64,000 bases of DNA from Helicobacter suis. Lineage in GTDB: Bacteria; Campylobacterota; Campylobacteria; Campylobacterales; Helicobacteraceae. Below the pieces are notes generated by a model. It saw nothing but the letters and a program-made list of their open reading frames with translations. It did not search any database and had not been told where the DNA came from. The stretch is from NCBI RefSeq assembly GCF_902196125.1, contig NZ_CABIKG010000005.1, positions 36,801-100,800 of the forward strand. Direction: 5' to 3'. Position numbers and translations under genes: made by a program. Within the stretch, counting starts at the first letter, position 1. Each line of letters starts with the position of its first letter. Below, piece by piece: positions 58,571 through 64,000 of the stretch.

Positions 58571-59475
58571 AACCTCTTATTATTGGGAGTCGTGGGAGTG
58601 CTTTAGCTTTATGGCAGGCGCGCTATGTCCAAACTCAGCTAGAAAGTTTGGGGCTTTCAAGTGTTATTGAGGTGGTTAAGACAAGGGGGGATAAAATTTT
58701 AGATGTGCCTTTGGCCAAAATTGGAGGCAAGGGGCTTTTTACTAAAGAACTTGAAGAGTTGCTACTTAGCAAAGATATAGACTTAGCGGTACATTCGCTT
58801 AAAGATGTACCTGTAGAGTTTGTACAACCTTTGGATTTGGCTTGTATCAGTGCGCGCGCTGATGCTAGAGATTGCTTTTTAAGTTTTGAGTACCCAAATT
58901 TTAAGGATTTGCCACAGGGGGCTAAAGTGGGTACGACCTCCTTAAGGCGCTCTATGCAACTTAAAAAAAAGCGCTCCGATTTAGATACCTTGAGTTTGCG
59001 AGGAAATGTACAGACTCGTTTAAAACGGCTAGAGGCAGGGGAGTTTGATGCAATTATACTAGCCTGTGCGGGGGTGGAGCGTTTACAAATTAAAGTACCT
59101 TATCAAGTTCCCTTTGAGCTTGAGGAGATGATTCCTTGTATGGGGCAGGGGGCTTTGGGGGTACAAATGCGCACAGATCACCCCTTGTTTAATACAATAG
59201 CTAGCCTTAATGATTCTACTAGCGCGTTTCTTTGTAGTGTGGAGCGCTTATTTGTTAAAAAACTAGGGGGTGGGTGTCAAGTCCCCATTGGAGTACACGC
59301 CTCTTTAAAAGGAGAGATAATAGAAATATGCGCAGTTGTGGGGCTAGTTGATGGGAGTTTAGTTATTAAAGAAAAGATTCAAGGATTAGCAAAACAGGCT
59401 AATACACTTGTTCAGACCCTACTAGATCAATTTTTAGCTCAAGGGGCTGAAGAAATTCTAGCCCAAGTACTTTAG
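58567..59475 (+). CDS. hemC: Porphobilinogen deaminase (hydroxymethylbilane synthase)
   Basis: Links four porphobilinogens. 302 residues: IGSRGSALALWQARYV, KTRGDKI, GGKGLFTKELEE, HSLKDVP, TSLRRSMQL, LRGNVQTRL and cofactor-attachment site LGGGCQVPIG with the dipyrromethane Cys. Third heme gene in the window with hemA and hemB. Ends 35 bases before the convergent glycosyltransferase. Confidence 0.96.
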   Translation: MKPLIIGSRGSALALWQARYVQTQLESLGLSSVIEVVKTRGDKILDVPLAKIGGKGLFTKELEELLLSKDIDLAVHSLKDVPVEFVQPLDLACISARADARDCFLSFEYPNFKDLPQGAKVGTTSLRRSMQLKKKRSDLDTLSLRGNVQTRLKRLEAGEFDAIILACAGVERLQIKVPYQVPFELEEMIPCMGQGALGVQMRTDHPLFNTIASLNDSTSAFLCSVERLFVKKLGGGCQVPIGVHASLKGEIIEICAVVGLVDGSLVIKEKIQGLAKQANTLVQTLLDQFLAQGAEEILAQVL

Positions 59476-59510
59476 TTGTACCATGTTGCTTTTTACTTTG
59501 ACAGAGATTC

Positions 59511-60026
59511 TTAGTTTACCAAAGCCTCTAACTTCTTAATAATTTTCTCATAGCTATATTCTTGGATCACGCCATGCAATTCTTGTGTTATCTTGTTGTA
59601 ATAGTCTGGATTATCTAAAAGCGCATTGATCTTATCTGCCATTTGTTCTATAGTGTTAGCAACAAGTTCTGCACATAAATCTTTAACATTACCCACATCG
59701 GTACAAATAAAGGGGATACCAAATTGCATTGTTTCTAAAATGACCATAGGAAAGCATTCATAAAGAGCTTGGCTGCCATGTAAAAACAAAGTGGCTTTTT
59801 TAAAGACTTCTAACACTTGTTCTCTTTTGATTGCTTGAAAAAAATACACTTCTTTAAATCCGTGTGTTAAATCAAGCTGTTTTTTAAGTTCTTTTAACTC
59901 TTCTAAAAAATTTTCTGTACTCAAAGAACCGATAAAGATTAGAGGAATTTTAGCCTGACTTAAATAGTAGGCTCTAAGTACAAAATCCTGTCCTTTTTCT
60001 TTGTAGTAGTTAGAGACATTAAGCAC
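59511..60026 (-). CDS. Glycosyltransferase (GT-B/GT4 type), C-terminal part, out of frame with its N-terminal part
   Basis: 171 residues from GTG 60026, but the frame is open further back through the 8-bp repeat (ADLLLKPYVLNVSNYYKEKG). Donor-binding domain with PLIFIGS and the catalytic-type YECFPMVILETMQFG, which has the E-x7-E spacing of GT4 enzymes. Aligns with residues about 250-410 of the intact copy at 61722-62963. Lacks an acceptor domain on its own. It is read with the N-terminal part only if the repeat changes length. Confidence 0.8.
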   Translation of the reverse strand: MLNVSNYYKEKGQDFVLRAYYLSQAKIPLIFIGSLSTENFLEELKELKKQLDLTHGFKEVYFFQAIKREQVLEVFKKATLFLHGSQALYECFPMVILETMQFGIPFICTDVGNVKDLCAELVANTIEQMADKINALLDNPDYYNKITQELHGVIQEYSYEKIIKKLEALVN

Positions 60027-60049
60027 ATAGGGTTTTAAAAGAAGGTCGG

Positions 60050-60787
60050 CTAGTTGTTCTGTTGTTCTGTTGTTCTGTTGTTCTGTTGTTCTGTTAGGGC
60101 GCTTGTAATGGTTTTAGGCGGGCAAATATCCTTTTCAAATACACCATTTGGCAGAATATCTACAGAACAATAAGGTTTAAGATAAGTGTAGGCATGGCTA
60201 TTTTTGTGCAGAAAGTAAACACAATCGTAATATTTAAGAGTTTTCTTTAATTTGTGCCGTAGCCAAGCAATGTAGTACTTTTGCTTGTAGCGCTTAGAGT
60301 TAAAATAAAAACGCCTAATAATATCTTTAATCCTCTCTTTATTTCCTAATGTCCACCCATGCATAAGACTATACTCCCCATGGCTTCTTAAGATTTTCTT
60401 TTTAGCATGGCACTTAGGAAGGTAGTCATAAATAAAATCTGTATTCCATGTCAAAATAGCTGAATTGATGAGTAAATCACACTTAAAATTTTGTACAAAT
60501 TTTTGATACTCTGAAATTTCACCCTCCCATTCTCCTCCTTTATGATAAATCTTAAACTCTAGCACAAATAAATTTGGTGCAATTTCTACTATCTCTTTAG
60601 ATAAATTCCCACTAGAGATAGAACTTAAATTTCCTTCTCTGCTAATTTTTGTTTCCCCATACATGCCCGTTGTAATCACATACACTAAATGCCCCGCTCT
60701 AGCAAGTGCTAAAGTCAACCCATAATCTGCGCTAGCTAATCCAGTTTGTAGGGGGTGGTATTGTTCGGTGGTAAAAAGAATGATCAT
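60050..60787 (-). CDS. Glycosyltransferase (GT-B type), N-terminal part, ends in the repeat (phase OFF)
   Basis: 245 residues from ATG 60787. Starts MIILFTTEQYHPLQTGLASADYGLTLALARAGH, the acceptor-side Rossmann domain, and aligns along its length with the intact copy at 61722-62963. It ends TEQQNNRTTEQQNN then TAG, coded by the AGAACAAC repeat. Losing one repeat unit or gaining two would fuse it to the C-terminal part, giving about 422 or 430 residues. The target sugar and acceptor are unknown; LPS O-chain is inferred. Confidence 0.8.
   Translation of the reverse strand: MIILFTTEQYHPLQTGLASADYGLTLALARAGHLVYVITTGMYGETKISREGNLSSISSGNLSKEIVEIAPNLFVLEFKIYHKGGEWEGEISEYQKFVQNFKCDLLINSAILTWNTDFIYDYLPKCHAKKKILRSHGEYSLMHGWTLGNKERIKDIIRRFYFNSKRYKQKYYIAWLRHKLKKTLKYYDCVYFLHKNSHAYTYLKPYCSVDILPNGVFEKDICPPKTITSALTEQQNNRTTEQQNN
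60053..60095 (-). repeat. 8-bp tandem repeat AGAACAAC x5 plus 3 bases, phase-variation switch
   Basis: Five perfect copies at 60053-60092 and a partial copy to 60095. Unit length is not a multiple of three, so slipped-strand change shifts frame. All three frames of the repeat are open and give the same eight-residue cycle (RTTEQQNN), so only copy number decides the downstream frame. Confidence 0.92.
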
Positions 60788-60809
60788 AAAAATTCCTTGT
60801 TTTTAGACG

Positions 60810-60815
60810 ATTATA
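60810..60815 (-). promoter_or_regulatory. Putative -10 box for the GT-B gene of pair 1
   Basis: Minus-strand TATAAT (GGCTATAATCG) 23 bases before the ATG at 60787, in the 53-base divergent gap. On the other strand TACAAT (60821-60826) could serve the GT25 gene. Confidence 0.4.
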
Positions 60816-60840
60816 GCCACTACAATCTGAAAGGATACCC

Positions 60841-61725
60841 GTGCTAGATTCCCTAGATATTTATATTATCTCTCTAAAAAATAGCAAAAGGTACGCCACT
60901 TGCCAAGCTGTTATAGACAATCCACCGCCAAACAATCACCCTATTAAGTTTAATTTCCACATGCTTGATGCTATTGACAAACACAGCCACTATTTTAAAA
61001 AAGATTTGGGTTATACCGGGCTTATTGAAAATGTTTATAACCCTAAGTGGTTGAAGGGAAATGCATGGTTTGAAAGCTACGATGGTAGAGAGATGCTACC
61101 TGAGGAACTAGGTTGTTATGCCAGCCAATATATGCTTTGGATCAAATGTATAGAGTCTAATAAACCTATCTGTATTTTAGAAGATGATTTTGGATTACAA
61201 TCCAATTTTTATGAGAGTTTGATAGACTGTCTTTCAAGTCCGTTTGATTTAGTACGGCTTTGGGCGGGGTTTAGCTATGGAGCAGATGGTTTTACCTCTA
61301 TCGTTAGTACCCAACATGGGGAGCAAGTGTGCTTAACAAATCCGGAAAAAGAAATTATTTTCTTAAAGCATTTCTACTTTTCTGTGCTAGACACTTATGG
61401 CAACATGGCCTACTACATCACCCCTAAAGCGGCAAAAATCCTAGTGAGTCTTAGTCTTCACTGGTGCGAACCAGTCGATCAATTCTTTAATAAAATGCAT
61501 GCCCACAAACTCCCTTGCATGCTTTATATCCCTTTTAGCGTGCTTCCTGACACCCATAACACACAATCTACAATCTACTCCCAAGAAAATGCTACTTTAC
61601 TCAAAAACGATCCTATCTATAAGAAAAAAACAAAAGTAAGTTACTGGAGAATTTTATTTGAAAGAATACGCAGAATATACTACTACCACTATTTTGTGAG
61701 AAAATACGCATCCTTAGTGGATTAG
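60841..61725 (+). CDS. GT25 family glycosyltransferase (LPS type)
   Basis: 294 residues from GTG 60841 (AAAGG upstream). Starts LDIYIISLKNSKRYATCQ, then FHMLDAIDKH, EELGCYASQYMLWIKCIES and CILEDDFGL, the ED/EDD motif of GT25 (Lex2/LgtB-like LPS galactosyl/glucosyltransferases), and YYITPKAAKILVS. Basic, aromatic C-terminus (RRIYYYHYF), suggesting membrane association. Divergent from the phase-OFF GT-B gene and convergent (4-base overlap) with the second GT-B gene. Sugar specificity not readable. Confidence 0.85.
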   Translation: MLDSLDIYIISLKNSKRYATCQAVIDNPPPNNHPIKFNFHMLDAIDKHSHYFKKDLGYTGLIENVYNPKWLKGNAWFESYDGREMLPEELGCYASQYMLWIKCIESNKPICILEDDFGLQSNFYESLIDCLSSPFDLVRLWAGFSYGADGFTSIVSTQHGEQVCLTNPEKEIIFLKHFYFSVLDTYGNMAYYITPKAAKILVSLSLHWCEPVDQFFNKMHAHKLPCMLYIPFSVLPDTHNTQSTIYSQENATLLKNDPIYKKKTKVSYWRILFERIRRIYYYHYFVRKYASLVD

Positions 61726-62963
61726 AGAATCAATTCTTGAGAAATTTTTTCGTAAGTGTAGTTTTTGACTCTAGCGTGCATGCCTTTAGCTATGCCGTTG
61801 TAGTAATCGGGGATATTTAATAAATGATCGATCATGTGAGCCATTTCTAAAGAATTTTTAACTACTAAGCCTGAGTCAACACTCTCCCCTATACAGATAG
61901 TTGGCACTCCAAAAGAAAGACTCTTCAAAACCATAACAAAAAAACTTTTATAAGAATACAAAGAAGCAGCGTGTAAAAATAAGGTAGCACCTTGGAGCAA
62001 CTCAAAAGCGCGCTCCTCTCCTACATGGAGAAAATAAACTTCTTTATAACCATGTTGTGCATCTAGTTTAGATTTATAAGCTTGCACAGATTGCAAGTTA
62101 TAACCTGAAACCTGGCCACCAGCTAGTATGAACGGAAGTCTTGTACTGCTAGCATAGAAGGCATCTAAAAGTAAAGTGTGCCATTCAACTAGAAAGTGTG
62201 CCAAAGCTAAAAGATAGGGGCCTTTTTCCCAACCTTGGTTAGGGGTAGTACCTTTTAAAATCTTAGCAGGATAGATGTCTTTTTCAAAAATACCATTTGG
62301 CAAAACACCTATATTGGAGCAATAAGGGATAAGATAGGTATCAATGCGGCTTTGTGGGTGTGGTAAGAAAAAGACCTTATCAAAATATTTCAAAGATATT
62401 TTAATTTTGTGCCTAAGTGTGGGGAGAGTGAAAATTTTGTTATAAACATCAGGCTTATAAAAGAAGTACTTCAGAGCTTTTCTAATGGAGTTGAGAATAA
62501 TTTTTCTGATGTAAGCCTTGCGCCCTCTGCTTTGAAATCTAACTAAAATATATTCCTCATGGACTCTTAAAACCTTCCTCTTAGCTTTAAGGGTGTGCAG
62601 AGAGTCTAAAATTAACAAGAAAACCCATGAACAAAGCCCAGAAATCACTAGCAAATCACATTCAAAAGATTTTATAAAATTTTGATAGGCCTCACATACG
62701 CCCACATAACCCCCGCAAGAAGACTTTAACGCAATATCAAATTCTAATACAAATAGGTTAGCTTCTATTTCTATGGCCTCTTTGTCATAGACACAATGGG
62801 TTGTCCCCTTCCTCTCTATCTTAAAGCCATCTGCAGAGTGGCTAGAAGTGATCACATAAACTTGATGTCCTTGTCTGGCAAGCACAGAGGTTAAACCATA
62901 ATCTAGCATGGCTGCTTCAATAGAGAGAGGATAGAATTGCTCCGCACAAAAAAGAATGATCAT
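61722..62963 (-). CDS. Glycosyltransferase (GT-B type), intact frame, EX7E glutamates replaced
   Basis: 413 residues, open throughout. Paralogue of the split gene at 59511-60787: MIILFCAEQFYPLSIEAAM start, LFVLEFDIALKS, NGIFEKDIYPAK linker, and C-terminal PDYYNGIAKGMHARVKNYTYEK. Where the split copy has YECFPMVILETMQFG this one has YKSFFVMVLKSLSFG, with Lys in place of both Glu of the E-x7-E motif. So this open copy may be catalytically impaired, or use another donor. No simple repeat lies at the linker position. Confidence 0.8.
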   Translation of the reverse strand: MIILFCAEQFYPLSIEAAMLDYGLTSVLARQGHQVYVITSSHSADGFKIERKGTTHCVYDKEAIEIEANLFVLEFDIALKSSCGGYVGVCEAYQNFIKSFECDLLVISGLCSWVFLLILDSLHTLKAKRKVLRVHEEYILVRFQSRGRKAYIRKIILNSIRKALKYFFYKPDVYNKIFTLPTLRHKIKISLKYFDKVFFLPHPQSRIDTYLIPYCSNIGVLPNGIFEKDIYPAKILKGTTPNQGWEKGPYLLALAHFLVEWHTLLLDAFYASSTRLPFILAGGQVSGYNLQSVQAYKSKLDAQHGYKEVYFLHVGEERAFELLQGATLFLHAASLYSYKSFFVMVLKSLSFGVPTICIGESVDSGLVVKNSLEMAHMIDHLLNIPDYYNGIAKGMHARVKNYTYEKISQELIL

Positions 62964-63081
62964 TGTATTCCTTTAAAAACGGCCATTCTACAATGAAAAC
63001 TATTAAAAAACTAGTAGTTTCTTAGTAGTGGTGTACCCAAACCCTAAGTATATTAACTACATGTGTGTGAGTGAGTTGTGT

Positions 63082-63087
63082 TATAAT
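63082..63087 (+). promoter_or_regulatory. Putative -10 box for the second GT25 gene
   Basis: Perfect TATAAT (GTGTTATAATCGG) 23 bases before the GTG at 63110, with AAAGG in the leader. Confidence 0.5.
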
Positions 63088-63109
63088 CGGTGAAAATTTA
63101 AAGGCAACT

Positions 63110-64000
63110 GTGTTGAACTCCATTGATATTTACATCATCTCTTTAAAAAATAGCTCTAGGCGTACTTACTGCCAAACTATGGTAGAAAACCCTCCACAAA
63201 ATTACTATCCTTTGGATTTTCGTTTCCATCTCTTTGATGCCATTGACAAACACAGTTGTTACTTCCAAAAAGATTTAGGTTATACAGGATTTATTGAAAA
63301 TTCCTACTCACCTCAAAAGTTAAAATACAGCAGTTGGTTTTTAAGTGGAGAGGGTAGAGGAGAAATATTGCCTGAAGAGCTGGGTTGTTATGCTAGCCAT
63401 TATTTTTTGTGGCTAAAGTGTATTACACTTAATAAGCCCATAGTGGTATTAGAAGATGATGCAGAATTGTTACCCAATTTTTACCAGAGTTTAATAGATT
63501 GTCTTAACAATCCGTTTGATTTTGTACGCCTAGTTACGCGGCTTGAAAAACCTGAAGAATCTGCAATACTTGGTACAAAAGGCACAGAAATTATGCCAAA
63601 TCCAAATTCAGAAATAATTTTAAATGAGTATTTTTATCTAACACATATGGATGTCAGAACAACACTTGCCTACTACATCACCCCAAAAGCGGCTCAAGCT
63701 TTTATCAGTGCAAGCCAGTATTTTATAGAACCTGTAGATATGTTTTTACTAGAATCTCATAGGCACAAAATCCCTTGTTTTACCTATGTCCCCATGAGTG
63801 TGTGTTGGCATTCTAATCACTCAGACTCTTCAATCGTTACTCCAGAAAATGTTGCAACTATTGTTGCGCTTCAAAAAGAACTGAAAGGACTGGTAAGAAA
63901 TTGTAAGGTTGCCTTATGGCCACGCATTGCTGATTTTAGAAGGTGGTGCTACTACCGCTATTTCTTGAAAAAACTGGGGGGGGGGGGGGGGGGGGAAGGA
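63110..64000 (+). CDS. GT25 family glycosyltransferase, running off the window through a poly-G tract
   Basis: Paralogue of the gene at 60841-61725, GTG start with AAAGG 6 bases before. Reads LNSIDIYIISLKNSSRRTYC, FHLFDAIDKHS, EELGCYASHYFLWLKCI, VVLEDDAELLPNFYQS and AYYITPKAAQAFIS, the full GT25 domain, then YYRYFLKKL followed by six Gly codons from the G run, Glu and Gly at the edge. Its sister ends eight residues after the matching aromatic stretch, so the catalytic domain is complete before the tract. What follows the tract is outside the window. Confidence 0.85.
   Translation, partial: MLNSIDIYIISLKNSSRRTYCQTMVENPPQNYYPLDFRFHLFDAIDKHSCYFQKDLGYTGFIENSYSPQKLKYSSWFLSGEGRGEILPEELGCYASHYFLWLKCITLNKPIVVLEDDAELLPNFYQSLIDCLNNPFDFVRLVTRLEKPEESAILGTKGTEIMPNPNSEIILNEYFYLTHMDVRTTLAYYITPKAAQAFISASQYFIEPVDMFLLESHRHKIPCFTYVPMSVCWHSNHSDSSIVTPENVATIVALQKELKGLVRNCKVALWPRIADFRRWCYYRYFLKKLGGGGGGEG
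63976..63995 (+). repeat. Poly-G tract, 20 bases, candidate slipped-strand switch
   Basis: Twenty consecutive G at 63976-63995 in the coding strand at the C-terminal end of the GT25 gene. In the given length it encodes glycines and leaves the frame as GAA GGA. Tracts this long are unstable in Helicobacter and hard to sequence, so the count may vary in the population or be an assembly consensus. Confidence 0.85.

Noticed and set aside
1..64000. tRNA, rRNA, CRISPR arrays, replication origin, sigma-54 promoters
   Set aside because: Looked for in every gap; no cloverleaf-like pattern, no regular repeats with spacers, no DnaA-box cluster, and no convincing TGGCAC-N5-TTGC site was found by eye.

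Overview
The window is a bacterial chromosome segment from a gastric Helicobacter that is not H. pylori. Almost every conserved gene, and most short gene orders, match H. pylori neighbourhoods. Examples are ilvC-minDE-dprA-ruvX, yebC-hemB next to arsRS, hom-yraN-trxA-trxB, speE-coaE, dnaX-tsaE-lptB-rpoN, mqnE-bamA-mqnC, hypBCD, greA-dut-coaX-gmhB-hldD-hldE, lutABC with bcp, comB9-comB10, and flgI-flgS-napA-ispB-hemA-proS-hemC. These blocks are joined differently from H. pylori, and the window carries a PEP carboxylase and a PurF-like protein that I do not place in H. pylori. AT-rich coding sequence (about 40 % GC by eye, not counted), gamma-glutamyltranspeptidase and simple-repeat contingency loci suggest the H. 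suis / H. heilmannii / H. felis group. The species is an inference.

Layout. 1-4.9 kb: a left-truncated PEP carboxylase, then ilvC, the MinDE division-site pair, DprA and RuvX. 4.9-10.4 kb, minus strand: YebC, HemB, a PurF-like protein without its glutaminase nucleophile, the ArsS-ArsR acid-response two-component system, and two small epsilonproteobacterial proteins. 10.4-15.7 kb: a KefB-type antiporter, homoserine dehydrogenase, YraN, thioredoxin and its reductase, DapB. 15.7-18.8 kb, minus: CoaE, SpeE, gamma-glutamyltranspeptidase. 18.8-22.7 kb: DnaX, TsaE, LptB, RpoN. 22.7-25.8 kb, minus: FlhB, MobA, then a DpnA-like methyltransferase whose DpnII-like restriction enzyme is a pseudogene. 25.9-33.2 kb: MoaA, both futalosine-pathway radical SAM enzymes (MqnE, MqnC) flanking BamA, and an M16-type protein. 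33.2-37.6 kb, minus: HypD-HypC-HypB, RNase Y and 5-formyl-THF cyclo-ligase. 37.7-44.7 kb: GreA, Dut, a YfgM-like/BamB-like pair, CoaX, a DsbD_2-type membrane protein, and heptose synthesis (GmhB, HldD, HldE). 44.7-45.3 kb is a decayed gap. 45.3-50.6 kb, minus: Bcp, LutCBA and ComB10-ComB9. 50.7-59.5 kb: FlgI, a FlgJ-like protein, FlgS, NapA, an HP0242-type protein, IspB, HemA, ProS, FxsA, HemC.

59.5-64.0 kb is the accessory part: a divergent pair made of a GT-B glycosyltransferase (minus) and a GT25 glycosyltransferase (plus), present twice in tandem. In the first pair the GT-B gene is broken by a 5-copy 8-bp repeat and looks phase-OFF. In the second pair the GT-B gene is open but has lost the EX7E glutamates, and the GT25 gene runs into a 20-G tract at the right edge. 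This looks like a surface-glycan (LPS) diversification locus.

Several short intervals appear to be decay scars: the DpnII remnant, an IS200/IS605-like end after mqnE, and the gap after hldE. I saw no tRNA, rRNA or CRISPR array. Two genes (bamA and the cyclo-ligase) appear to lack a conventional start codon at the expected place.
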